A stretch of 64,000 nucleotides of DNA from positions 186,001 through 250,000 of the forward strand of contig WHUZ01000030.1 of assembly GCA_015179045.1 (NCBI GenBank), read 5' to 3'. Under the pieces are notes generated by a model. The model searched no databases, was not told where the DNA came from, and saw only the letters and a program-made list of their open reading frames with translations. A program made the position numbers and the translations under genes. Below, in pieces: positions 50,292 to 61,203 of this stretch (its first letter is position 1; each line of letters starts with the position of its first letter). Origin of the DNA: Kalaharituber pfeilii (Eukaryota > Ascomycota > Pezizomycetes > Pezizales > Pezizaceae).

Positions 50292-51157
50292 GCCAAGAGT
50301 TCGGCTTAGGTAATCAGACAGTTGAGACTGCAGATGGGCATAGAATGAGTAAGCGAGTGCCGGAGTGATTACGAATCACGTGATCAGAGGGATTAAGATG
50401 ATTGTCTCCGGACTGCTGCTCCGCTCGGCTTATGTAAGGGAGCAGGAGACCAGAGTGCCACACCGGTCTCCGGGAGAGGCTCAGCTGTGCTAGCTGGGAG
50501 ACTAGTGAGTGGGTACGGGGAGTAATTGCAGTGTAATAACAGCCCTACACCCTGGGCTTTGAGTGTTTATAATTAAGGGGATTGCGGAGGCTGTGTCAGC
50601 AGTTTGAGTCAGGAAGAGAGCTGCACAGTGCCCGCGAGCTATATATCGCACGGTGTACTATCATAGTTGGTAGCTTTATAACAGCCGCAGCCGAACGGGA
50701 GCTGCAGCGCCCATCGACAGACATCCTCCATCCCCCATCCCCCATCCCGGCACACGCATCCCACACAGCGCCAGCGCCCAGCCCTGCCGCAGCAGCAGCC
50801 GGCAGCAGCCAAGCCAGCCTGAGCTTATCCGCCGAGCAATTGTGCAGTGCAGCACAGCACACGGCGGTACACTGCGACCGCAGTACAGTACGCCCACACA
50901 GCACACGCCCGCAGCGCATTCTTGGTTCCTGGGACGCCGGCAGCTCGCAGGAGCTGCTAGACAGGAGAGCCCCCTCCCCTCCCTCCCTCCCTCCGACCAA
51001 CACAGAGCCCTTCCCCCCTACCCCCTACCCCCTACCCCCTACCCCCTGCCCCCCCCCAACTATCTTACTTCCCCCCCCCCCTCCCCCACCCAGGGCTACT
51101 GCCCCTCATTCCTACCCACACAGCCAGCCAGCCCCCCACCCCCCACCCAGCTCAAGC
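50292..51157. promoter_or_regulatory. Divergent promoter region and 5' leader of the RabGAP gene
   Basis: About 870 bp separate the divergent minus-strand gene from the ATG at 51158. The RabGAP-proximal half is C-rich on the plus strand with many AGCAGCAG and CCCTCC runs and an array of CCCCCTA units at about 51013-51047, typical of pyrimidine-rich fungal promoters or leaders. The RabGAP frame stays open upstream to 50582 but there is no sensible start, and the translation is low-complexity. No specific factor site is claimed. Confidence 0.5.
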
Positions 51158-54100
51158 ATGTTCGCCCTCTCCAACCTCATCCAGAAAGCCCAATCCCTCA
51201 TCGCGGACCCCGGCGCCCCCTCCTCCGGCTCCTCCTCCTCCTCCTCCTCGAAACCGACCAAAGCCTCCCTTTTCCGCGAGCAATTCCGCCTTCCCGACAA
51301 CCAGAACCCCGTCCAGGACATCACCTGCGAGCTCTCGCTCCCCACCGGCGAACACTACACCGGAAAGCTCCACCTCTCCGAAGCCTTCCTCTGCTTCAGC
51401 ACCAACGTCGTCGGCTCGAGCAACCCGGCTGGGTCGGGATGGAGTGCGTTCAGCACCGGCTCGTCCGGGTGCGGCTTCGTGCTGCCCCTGTGCGCCATCC
51501 GCAGGGTCGAGCGGCTGCATAGTCGCAGCTACATGTTTGCGCTGGCCGTCACGACGTGGCATAATGACCTCAGGCTGACGTTACAGTTTGTGGGGATCCG
51601 GACGAGCTGTGAGCGGTTTTGTGATGCGCTGAAGAGGGGACTGAGGAGTCAGATGGGCGAGATCAAGAATCTGAGGCTGCTGGTGGAGGGGTGCTACAGT
51701 GAGTACCTATTAGGTGGGCCGTTGGGGAGTGGGGTGAAGGGGAGAGGGTCAACGGATAGCACCGCTGGTGATAAGGATGATGGGCAAAAGAGGAATCCGC
51801 CGGACGCAGGCTTGGGGATGGTGTTCAAGTACCCGGGTGATGCAAGAAAGCTACGGGATAGGAGTAAGATGAGGTTATGGGTGGAGTATCTACGAGGTAT
51901 GTGTAGGATTTTACAATATTTGTCTGCGCAACAGAGGGATGCACGAGCTAACATTGTAGGGGGGATCAAGATAATGGGCGCAACGTTACCCTCATCCGAC
52001 AACCAACGTTTCACAAACTCATCCGAGTCGGACTGCCAAATGTATGATATAAATTCCCTTGTTCGATTGGAGTTGCATCTTCTACGTAATAGCTAGCTAA
52101 TCCTTGATATTCTAGCGGCTCCGAGGAGAGATTTGGGAGTTGACCTCCGGCTCACTATATCTCCGTCTATTTAACCCCACACTATACACCGACACTCTGA
52201 AGGAGTTTGAAGGCAGGCACAGCCTAAGTTTGGACGAGATTGAGAAGGATCTGAATCGAAGCCTTCCTGAATATGCCGGATTCCAGAGTGAAGAAGGAAT
52301 CGGCAGGTTAAGACGCGTGCTCGGGGCATACAGCTGGAGGAATGAGGAGGTAGGGTATTGTCAAGCAATGAATATTGTTACGGCAGCGCTGTTGATGTAT
52401 AACCACCCCCCCCCCCCCCCCTCTCTCTCTTCCCTTTCTCTACACTCTCCCTTCTTTCTTCCTTCCCTTGGTTAACGAGGAATGAGGCAAATAGATACAT
52501 GTCCGAAGCACAAGCCTTCTTCCTCCTATCGACCCTCTGCGATCGACTCCTTCCTGGATATTACTCTCAAACCATGTACGGCACCCTCCTCGACCAACGC
52601 GTTTTTGAGTCCCTCGTCGAAAAGACCATGCCCATCCTATGGGAACACCTCGTGAAATCCGACGTGCAGCTTTCTGTTGTCTCACTCCCTTGGTTCCTAT
52701 CACTGTACATCAACTCCATGCCCCTGGTATTCGCATTTCGGGTCCTGGACGTATTCTTCCTCGAGGGACCAAAGGTCCTATTCCAAGTCGGTCTTGCGAT
52801 TCTGAGAATTAATGGAGAAGAGCTACTGGATGCCCAGGACGACGGGGCGTTTATTAGTGTGCTGAAACGATATTTCTCGACGTTGGACGAGTCCGCGCAT
52901 CCCCATTCGGATAACGAGAAGCTCCGTGCAGTCACGAGGTTCCAGGAGCTAATCGTCGTGGCATTCAAGGAGTTTTCGGGGATAACGCAGAATACCATAG
53001 CGGAGCAGAGGGCAAAACATAAAGATACTGTGTTGGCGTCGATCGAGTCCTTTGCCAAGCGCACGCAGCTACGGAATTTGGGCCCTGAGAGCAAGAGGTT
53101 AACTCCGAATGACCTTGGAAGCACATACGATCGGTTTTACCGCGTGCTCTACGAGCGCCAGGAGCGGATGGAGATGATTCAGATGGAGGAAGAGAAGCTT
53201 GCCGCCGCAGCTGCGGCCGCACGGGGCTCGAAGAAGGCGGGAAGCAGTAGCGCGTCAATCATGACGGTAAAAGAGAAGGGTCGGGTAGGCTACGGGCCCG
53301 CGCCGACACTGATGGATTATGACGGGTTCAGAGAGTTCCTAGCTGGGGTGTGCAGGTGGGCACAGGCGGATGTACCAATTGGAAGTGGCAGGACACACGA
53401 GCAGATACAGATGTCGGACATGGGAGCAGGAGGATACCTGACGAGTCAGCTTGCGGGGGCGGCAAGTTACTATCTCGGAGGCGGGGCGCTGGTAGGCGGG
53501 CTTTCGCCTCTGGCTAGTCCTGTGCCTAAACCAGTAAGCAGATTGAGTCCTTGGGGGAATGGGCCGGAGCCGGCAGAGCACCATTTCATACAGAGGCTGT
53601 TTAGGCGGTGGGATACAGAGATGAAGGACGAGCTGAGTCTGCAGAATGTGGTTGCTGGCTTGGCGGGGGTGAAGGGCACAAGGGACATCATGTCGTCTAT
53701 AAGCTACTTCTTTGAGCTTTATGATGACGATGGGGATGGCAAAGTAGACCGGGAGGGGATACTGAGGATCAGCGAGGCGCTGCTATTTATTACGAGGAAG
53801 GCTTCCATGGTAGAGAGAGAGGCGGAGGAGGCGGGATTGGATGTGGCGGCGGCAAGGGAGAGGGACCCTATGATGGGATGGGGAGATGAGAGGATTTTAA
53901 ATTCAGTGAGTGAGTTTATCAGGAGGTGTTTTGAGTATGCGGATCCAGATCACCCAGAGAATAGGGATAGGAGGGAAGGTGGGGGGGAGAAAGGGGAGAA
54001 GGAAGGGGACCTGCTGGACTTGAGTGAGTCGGAAAATGAGATGTTGAATGAAAAGCAGGATTACGCAGATGGCGATGAGGAGGAAGACGAAGACGACTTG

Positions 54101-55009
54101 ATTGTCTCCTCGCGTCCCGCGTCCCCCGACCCGCTCGGCGTCATCCCACCAAAGAAACCCTCACGTTCCATGTCCACCTCCTCACAAACAACCACCAAAT
54201 CTACACAATCCGCACCCACGCATCACCCGCCGCGGACGTCATCCCGGCGTCCCCCACCGTCACTATCAGCTAACCTGGCGCTTGACCCCGCGCATCCGCT
54301 GTACATGACTCTACCGACCTTCCGGATGGTAATCCTTGCCGACGAGTTGCTGGAGCGCTTCTTTGAAAGCGGATTCGCGGAGAGCTTTGTGCTGAGCGCG
54401 AAGGGCGCGCGGGCAGAGACGTGGTTGACGCCGAACCAGCCGGCGGGGTATCCACAGGGGCCGCAGCAGCAGCAGCAGGGACAGACGCGGCATGGCGGGC
54501 TGACGACGTTCTCGACGCCGGTTGGTATTGGTGCCGGTGGTCCCAGCGGCGCCGCTGGGGCAGGAGCGTTAGTAGGGGTAGCGGGCGCGGCGAAGGGGCT
54601 GAGGGGCGTGCTGGATAATATTGTGAATGACGGCATGAGGGTCGCGGCGGAGGTCAAGCGGAGGATGGACGAATTGGATGCGAATGCGAGGGCGGCGGGG
54701 AAGAAGAGGGATGAAGATGAGGAGGAGGAAGGCGGAGAGGACGATGCGGTGGATGGGAGGGATAGGGAGTTGTTGAGTGGGGCGGAGGTGGAGGCAGGGA
54801 GTGTGAGGAGTGGGGTGGAGGGGGTGGGCGGGGACGTTGGGGTAGTGGGTGAAGAGGAGGGAAGTGGTGGGGGTGGGGGTGGAGGAGATGGGGAAGAGCA
54901 AGGGAAGGTGCAGGTGAAGACGGTGGTGAGAGAGGGGAGTTCGAGAGCGGTAGTGGAGTTTGAGGGGGAATGCCAGAGGGAGGAGGAGGAGGAGGAGGAA
55001 GGTAGATAG
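51158..55009 (+). CDS. GYP2: GRAM-TBC-EF-hand Rab GTPase-activating protein (Gyp2/Mdr1 family, 1201 aa)
   Basis: Stimulates GTP hydrolysis by Rab-type GTPases in membrane traffic. Exons are 51158-51896, 51971-52041, 52116-52396 and 52495-55009; introns of 74, 74 and 98 bp have GTATGT/GTATGA/GTATAA donors and CTAAC, CTAAT or TTAAC branch sites, and splicing restores a continuous family-like protein. A GRAM domain lies at about 38-165 (FREQFRLP at 39). The TBC domain spans about 265-480 with the catalytic arginine finger in IEKDLNR (R318) and glutamine finger in YCQAMN (Q353). A single EF-hand loop [13 protein letters not shown] is at about 775-787. The tail (about 860-1201) is low-complexity, ending in a Glu run. 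The start was chosen at [12 protein letters not shown], which matches family N termini. Length fits filamentous-fungal members. Family identification is strong; the substrate Rab is not inferable. Confidence 0.95.
52397..52494 (+). other. Intron 3 of the RabGAP gene with a C homopolymer
   Basis: This 98-bp intron runs from GTATAACC to AAATAG. It contains a run of about 16 C followed by CTCTCTCTCTTCCC, and a GGTTAACG branch candidate near 52471. Removing it joins AT|A TAC ATG and gives [15 protein letters not shown], the expected TBC sequence. The homopolymer may vary in length between strains or be miscounted in the assembly without affecting the protein. Confidence 0.9.
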
Positions 55010-55900
55010 GTAGATAGATGTCTACCCACCGGGGGGTGGATTGGGGCTGGGGTATTGGTGTTTTCCTTTTTTTTTAGGTTTTACATGATACTCTATTGTT
55101 TTTCTTTTCTGTTTGTTATTTGGTCCTTGTGGAAATGTTTAGAATTCGAATTTTGTAGTATGGGGTTAACTATTGGGGTTGGTACTGGTTGCTGCGTGTG
55201 CTGTGTAGTAGTATATAGTGCGTGTGCTGTGTGCTGTGTGCTGTGTAGTAGTGTGTAGCTTTTGTAGTGTCTGTCAGGGGGAGGGGCGGGGGGAGAGGGG
55301 GGACTATAAGTCAGGGTTCGAAACACTTGACTCGCGGCTCTTGAGTCTTGAGGTTTTGTTTAGATGGTTGTTTTGTTTTTTATTTGTGTAGGTAAAATCA
55401 GGTAAAAAAGAGAAATAAGTAAGAAGGAGGGGAGGAGGAAGGGGTATATATATGTAATAAGATGAAGTATATGTTTTTATATATATATGAGTTTGAGTGT
55501 TTTGACGTGTAGGAAAAGGAAGGAGTAGTAGGGGTATTTACTGATTTATTTATTTGAGTGTTTTTTTTGAGTAGCCTTTTTTTTTTTTTTTTTTTTTTTT
55601 TTGGTGAGTGAGTGAGAGAGAGAGAGAGAGAGTGTGTGTGTGTTTTATCCGACTGGTTTGGTCTTGATGGAAAAGGTTGATATTCAGAGTTGAGACCGTT
55701 TCTCCGTTACAAAAAGGTGAAAAATCTAGGAAAAAATAACTAGAAAGGTTTTTATCTAAAGATGAATAACTCTTGTAGAGAAAAAAAATTAAATAAATAA
55801 ATAAATTATTTATGCCGTGCCGAGGTCCTGAATAATTGCATCGTGGGGCGGGCGGGGAGGGGAGGGGAGGGGAGGGGGGGTCCGCATCATATATATATAT

Positions 55901-55936
<36 letters not shown>

Positions 55937-56191
55937 CCGCAACTGGATTTTGTGTTTGAGATTATTTTTTGAGATATATACATGTGCCCCCCCTCCCCCA
56001 CCAAAAAAAAAAGAAAATACTCCAAACGAAAGAAAAAAAAGGTCGCATATAACTCTAAAAAGAGAAAAAAAAAAGCATGTCATGTGGAAGAAAAGGTAAA
56101 CCACCTGGCTGGCTTTGAGGAAAATCTAATGTACCTATCAAATATATACAATCCACCTCCTTGCCTTTTCTCTTCCTCCCCCTCTTTAAAC
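55010..56191. repeat. Convergent intergenic spacer rich in simple repeats
   Basis: There is no coding signal between the two converging stop codons. Repeats include TGTGCTG units near 55200-55250, TA-rich patches (55445-55490), a 26-base T run (55577-55602), GA and GT repeats (about 55606-55643), GGGGA units (about 55844-55880) and a 32-base A run (55903-55934). The plus strand is G/T-rich up to about 55.64 kb and C/A-rich after about 55.98 kb, so each gene's downstream flank is G/T-rich in its own sense. Confidence 0.75.
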
Positions 56192-57637
56192 TTACCACGC
56201 TCCCATCACCACTACCATCCCCATCACACACCCGACCCACCATCTCCCACCAGCCTCCCCCCTCGTCCTTCCCCCCGCATTTTCCGGCGCCCCCGCATTC
56301 GCCACCCCCTCCGTCTCCCTCACCAACTCAGGCACCGTCCTCGTGAACGTAAACACCGGCAACTTGTTCTCCTCGCCCTCCTTAATCCCCGCCTCCTCCC
56401 TACCCTGCTCCACCTCCTTCTCAAACTCCTGCTTTTCCTTCTCGCGCTCCTCCTCCTCCCGTAACTCGTCTAGTAGAATAAACTCCTTGTCCCCGGCATT
56501 CGGCTCGTTCCCGGCATTCCCACCACTGCTACCGCTGCTTGATCCCTTTCTTGCGGTGTTGGTGCCGGTGCCGGGCGGACGCGGGATGACCCCGTTGGTG
56601 ATGTCCTGCACGGTAAAGACGTCTCCGCGGTCAAAGAAGTCCACCATGGCGAAATTCGGCACGCGCCCCCACTGTTCTACGCACTTGTCCACGTGGCCAA
56701 GCAGGCCGCCAACGCCGGCGACTCCTCTCTCCGCGGCGTTGGTCTTATCCACGCGCTGCACGTCCGGGTACCGCCCGCCGTTGCGCAGTTTCTGCTCGTA
56801 CAGGAAATGGTTGACCATCCCGAGCCGCCGGTCGCCGGGCTGGTCCGTGTTGCCATTCGTGTCGCTCCCCGCGGACCCGCTCCCGGACCGGTCCTGCGCG
56901 ATCTCGCACGTGAAGCCCTCGGCGAACATCACCTCGCTTTTGGTCTCTGCGACGTAGTTCCACAACGAGAGGATGTACGGCACCTGATCTTGGTTCGCGC
57001 CCAGGTCAACGAGCGTCACGAGGCGTCGCTGCGCAAGAACCATTTCCTCAATCGTCGGCCAGTCCTTGGTGCGCATCTCGCGGTGGGGAGGAATGTACGA
57101 TATCGAGTCGAGGTTGGCGCCCATGTAGACTCGGCGCAGGTACGACAGCGGTGTGACATCATTGGGGTTCTGCCACAGGATTGTAACGACCTCGCCTTCG
57201 TTCTTGTCAAGCCAGGAGCCGACCTCAGCGAGAAACGATTCGACGGTCCCTGCATCCAGAAGGGCGCACGAGGAGTGGCAGATGTGGACCTCGCTGCCGA
57301 CGAGGTGGAGCTGGCCATGGAGAAGCCGCACTCCTGCGTTGAGCTGGACCGTGACGTTGTGAAACTGGTTACCGTTGAGCGAGAACCCGTTTTCGGAGGT
57401 GCGGAGCATGGCGGAGTGGTGGGTTCCGATCCATAGCTGCTCCGAGTACCGTGTGGAGGGAGGTAGTGAAGGTGGCTTTGTTGTGCTGCTGTTGGTGGGG
57501 GATTGTCGAGAGTTGAGGATGTGGTATATTGGCTCTGAGGAGGGCGTCGGTTGTGGTTGTTGAGCTGCCGGTAGCGCAGATGTGCATGTCGCAAGTAGTC
57601 CAAGGCCAAACGCAGTGATAACTGATCGGAGATACAT
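56192..57637 (-). CDS. Secreted PLC-like phosphodiesterase, probably GPI-anchored (481 aa)
   Basis: Belongs to the PLC-like phosphodiesterase fold, the fungal secreted group related to PI-PLC X domains; the substrate is unknown. Residues 1-21 form a signal peptide (FGLGLLATCTSA), followed by a Pro/Ser/Thr linker. The X-like barrel starts at about 67; GTHHS gives the first catalytic-type histidine (H73; most relatives read GTHNS) and ICHSSC the second (H121). NVTVQLNAGVRLL and LDKNEGEVVTILWQNPND are typical core strands and helices. A charged Glu/Lys-rich segment (about 395-425) precedes a C-terminal hydrophobic tail (WVGCVMGMVVVMGAW) that looks like a GPI-attachment signal. A single exon from ATG at 57637; a TATA-like run lies just upstream. 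It converges on the RabGAP gene. Activity is inferred from the fold only. Confidence 0.9.
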   Translation of the reverse strand: MYLRSVITAFGLGLLATCTSALPAAQQPQPTPSSEPIYHILNSRQSPTNSSTTKPPSLPPSTRYSEQLWIGTHHSAMLRTSENGFSLNGNQFHNVTVQLNAGVRLLHGQLHLVGSEVHICHSSCALLDAGTVESFLAEVGSWLDKNEGEVVTILWQNPNDVTPLSYLRRVYMGANLDSISYIPPHREMRTKDWPTIEEMVLAQRRLVTLVDLGANQDQVPYILSLWNYVAETKSEVMFAEGFTCEIAQDRSGSGSAGSDTNGNTDQPGDRRLGMVNHFLYEQKLRNGGRYPDVQRVDKTNAAERGVAGVGGLLGHVDKCVEQWGRVPNFAMVDFFDRGDVFTVQDITNGVIPRPPGTGTNTARKGSSSGSSGGNAGNEPNAGDKEFILLDELREEEEREKEKQEFEKEVEQGREEAGIKEGEENKLPVFTFTRTVPELVRETEGVANAGAPENAGGRTRGEAGGRWWVGCVMGMVVVMGAW

Positions 57638-57650
57638 CGTGACGTTATCA

Positions 57651-57661
57651 ATATATATATA
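57651..57661 (-). promoter_or_regulatory. TATA-like element upstream of the PLC-like gene
   Basis: A TATATATATAT run on the minus strand lies 14 bp upstream of the ATG at 57637. It could act as a TATA box with a very short leader, or be part of the A/T-rich leader with transcription starting elsewhere. Only position and composition support this. Confidence 0.3.
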
Positions 57662-59916
57662 GTAGTTCCACCAAAATATTCAAAGCCTCCCGTGAGTATT
57701 TGCAGATTGAGATAATAATCTGAAGTTCGACAGGTCACACAGATTGCGTTTCTCGAAATAAACAAAGTTCAGAAAATATCGGCCAGCGAAAGTCAAAATA
57801 GAAGTAAAATATAGAAAAACAAAAAAATAAAAAATAAAATAGAAACAACTATGGTCAAAAGGAAGGTATTCCCAGATACTTTCAATACACACGAGAATAG
57901 AAAGCTCGCACGCAAGCTTGTGCCTCTTTTTCCCCACCAAAAACGGGAAAAGAACGTCAACAGGGAAAAGGTAAAGGAAAGAAGGGTGAGGCCCTGGATA
58001 GACGAAAGAGAAGAAAGAGAGTGTTGCAAGGGAAGCCCAGCTCCACGGAATTATTATTATTAGGTTTTGTGAAAAAAAAAAGAATGTAAAAAAAAAAAAG
58101 GGAATGAAGAGAATGCAATTAAGATCGACGTCGACCTGCGCACGTATAACACCCCCGTTAACGTTCGAAACTTGCGACGTTAACGTTTGAGGAGCGAATT
58201 AAAAAAAATGGTGGGGGTGGTGAAAAAAAAGAGGCTTCCAAGAGAGGCGGGGAGATCGTCAAATTAAAGGGAAAGTCAAACAGGAGCCATGGCCGGGGAT
58301 GACTTATTCCCAGAGCCTTTTTTTTGCGCTGGCCCCAAGTAGGGGAATCGGTTTGCCGGCAAGCTTGACCTTGGACCTTTCCTCCGCGTATTGCGTAGAA
58401 GGGTTTAGCAGAGGCGACGAAGCGAAAGCGCTGACATGACCCGGTAAAACATCTACACTGGCAGGGGGAACGTTGCATGGAGAGGTCAAAACTCGATAGA
58501 TTTCTTACGCACGTGAAGCTGTCATTGACATCAGTAATCAGAGAAAACGGGCTTCTGGAAGCGAAACCAGCCGTCAACGAAGGAATGTGAAGTTTACCGG
58601 TATCCGTCTTGGTATCACGAACTTGAATTCAGCAGTCTCGAAACGAACCGCTTAAAGCATGGAAGCTTCGGTAAAAAGCTTGGAATTAATTTCTCCGCTC
58701 AGTCCGCCTACGGAAGCCATAACGAGACAAAATGGAACATTGAAGAATAATAGCATCAACGTTATAGTGCACAGGGCCATGGTGGATTATATGCTGGCTT
58801 ACTTCACATTTGTAACACTCCCCAGCCCAGCGCGTTTATATATGTCTACCCCACATCATTATGCTGTTAAGCTCATCGTGGTATATACTGGCGGTCCACG
58901 CCAATGTAAAAGAAGATTGAGTGCCATTATTACTTGGAACAATCTTCAGGTACTTTGAAGTAGTATACAAAAAATGTTGTGAAGCGTGGGCGGACAACAC
59001 AGCAATGATACCGGTGGCTACGTTCAGTACATATTGATACTACTATTGTTTCAGTCACTTATAGTATCCTCAAGATGCTCCATTATGGACACACTCGTAT
59101 ACGCACTTATCTTTATGCGCCGACGGATCCGGATTGAAAAAATCAAATTGTGTAACGCAGCCAAGCGCAGGACAAGAAAACGGTTTCTTCTCCCAAGGAA
59201 TAGTAATCAAGACTCAGGCCATGGTGGAGGTTTGAGGTTGTTCATTCATGAGATCTATCGAGCTGAAGTTGTGACGAGTGCCGCGCGCGGAAATCATGGG
59301 AGTTTTGCAACGTAAAGCATATATGTTACGGCTTTCGGCGGATGTCTCGGTTTTGATTCCTAAAGATACATCTATGATGCATACTGTACGTTGTTATAGA
59401 TTTCATCTGGGCATTTCAGGATAGCAGTATCAACAAGCTCAAGTATACGCTCGTCAATTATCTTGTTCCCTATGATAGTTTACCGCATGATTGTTAAGGC
59501 CGCCCTAAATTATGCGCCATTGGCTTTAAGGGCGCGGCTCAGGCGGTTACTTCGCCAGGTACCTAGAAATTGAATAGCAAGAATGGCAGTGGACAAAACA
59601 GTTCCATGCATTCTGTTTACCCAGCTGCAAATGGATAAGTCTCATGGACTCCCGGAGGCTTGATTGCCGCTGCAGCAATTTTCCACATTCATACATTCAA
59701 GTTCATGAAAGTCAGTATATTTTCGTCTTGAAAAACAACAATTACGCCCTCTAGGTAATTACCTTGTGAGGATATGTTATAATAATAGTAATAGAGCCAA
59801 GGATTATGCTTTCCGGATTAGCTTCTTATACGCGCCGATCGTTTCAGGGCCGTTACAAGTGAGAGTTTGACCCTTGCATGAATCCCCTGCTACGCCAGGT
59901 GCATTACCTAGTGCAG

Positions 59917-59968
59917 TCATGAACTTCGTATATGCCAACACATCATGAACTTCGTATATGCCAACACA
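59917..59968. repeat. Tandem duplication of 26 bp
   Basis: The unit beginning TCATGAACTTCGTATATGCC occurs twice without a gap at 59917-59942 and 59943-59968. The two units are identical over 26 bp, which suggests a recent replication slip or a minisatellite seed. Confidence 0.95.
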
Positions 59969-60911
59969 TTTACATATGTACTGGACAGTTTCAGGTCTGA
60001 GGCTCTGCCTCCCAAAGAAGTTGTCTTGAGAAGAAAGGTGTTGGTAGCGTATATCCCAGTAGCTACATGTCCAGAAGGCTTCCGGTAGCCTCCTACCAGG
60101 CTTTCGGGTAGTACTTGTTTGACTCGGCTTGTTGGTATAATCAATTGCTGAAGAAGCTCTGTTGGGCGTATACGTACTTCGCGCTTGTCAGCAATTTTCA
60201 GGGTCATCTCATCAAAGAGTGTCATCTATCAACGAACTTACGGTATACTAGTTTGTCAAACTATCTGAACGTGAGACATGAATGGCGGGGCGAAAGGTCA
60301 AACGTGAGCAGTACGTGTCCTTACATGGGCTGAACAATTCTGAACAAGAGCTTTATATGTAACAAAAGGCCACCATCAATATATGGAAAGAATCTCTATA
60401 TAGCATGAATTGCTTCACTGGATAAAGGCTAATAACCAAATCAAAATGCGCGGAGATGGATGAGCCTGAAAATAAACGCTGATGAAAGAAATTTGTTTTC
60501 GCTAATTGGGTTAGGCGATCAACGAGTTCATACTTAGCCTCCAGCATAGGATCTTGACGGATCTTTGATCAGATACACAAGTGAGAAATAATAATAGTTT
60601 TCTGTTGCGAACGGAATTATCGTAATCTTACTGAGTGGACATGCCTTACTCCGAGCCAGGTTTGTGACCTATCAGCATGTTAGCGCTGTGCCTCAACACC
60701 ACGTACAATGGGCATTTGAGCATCATATTGAGGGAGAGGGGGTGCGCTGATTAAACTGGGCAGTGGGCATGCTAGTGCAGCTACTAGCATGCCCCGCACT
60801 CGGGTTCTCTCTTCCAGACTGGAGAATGTTTCTGATGGCAGTACTAGTAGGTTGCAGGTAAGTTGGTAGGTACCAAGACCATTTATCAGATTCTTATACA
60901 TGCCAAAAGGT

Positions 60912-60971
60912 GTTTGCGACAGGATGTAACTGGCTGTAACTGCCTACAGTTACCCAAGACGTGTCGCAAAC
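60912..60971. repeat. 60-bp hairpin with GTTTGCGACA ends
   Basis: GTTTGCGACA (60912-60921) is exactly mirrored by TGTCGCAAAC (60962-60971). Inside, GTAACTG and CAGTTAC form further stems. The structure could be a very small MITE remnant; no flanking duplication is clear. Confidence 0.7.
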
Positions 60972-61203
60972 TTGCTGCAGTAAGAACATTACAATCTAAT
61001 GAGAGGTAAAATTAGGTAAATGACTGGAGCAAGGGGTCTACGGGCAGTTGCAAAAATCTTAAATTTTGTATGTTCTGCACTCCGCAATGCTAAGTGGTAC
61101 CGTAAGTCTGGTTAGAGATTGGGTACTGCAATGCGATTCAAGAAAATTAAATCCGATAAACCGACGAGAACTTTGCGTCCTGGCCTCTTCTTCACTGTCA
61201 CTT

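Noticed and set aside
50582..51157. In-frame extension of the RabGAP N terminus upstream of 51158
   Set aside because: There is no good start codon, the translation is Pro/Ala/Ser low-complexity from a C-rich leader, and family members begin at the [16 protein letters not shown] sequence.
50842..51522. 226-codon plus-strand frame of Pro/Arg-rich sequence
   Set aside because: Overlaps the RabGAP start and GRAM domain in another frame; composition is that of C-rich sequence, not a protein family.
54223..55029. 268-codon minus-strand Ser/Pro/Thr-rich frame
   Set aside because: Antisense shadow of the low-complexity G-rich tail of the RabGAP gene.
56693..57436. 247-codon plus-strand open frame
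   Set aside because: It is antisense to the PLC-like gene, whose signal peptide, catalytic histidines and conserved core are on the minus strand; the GC-rich gene keeps the opposite frame open.
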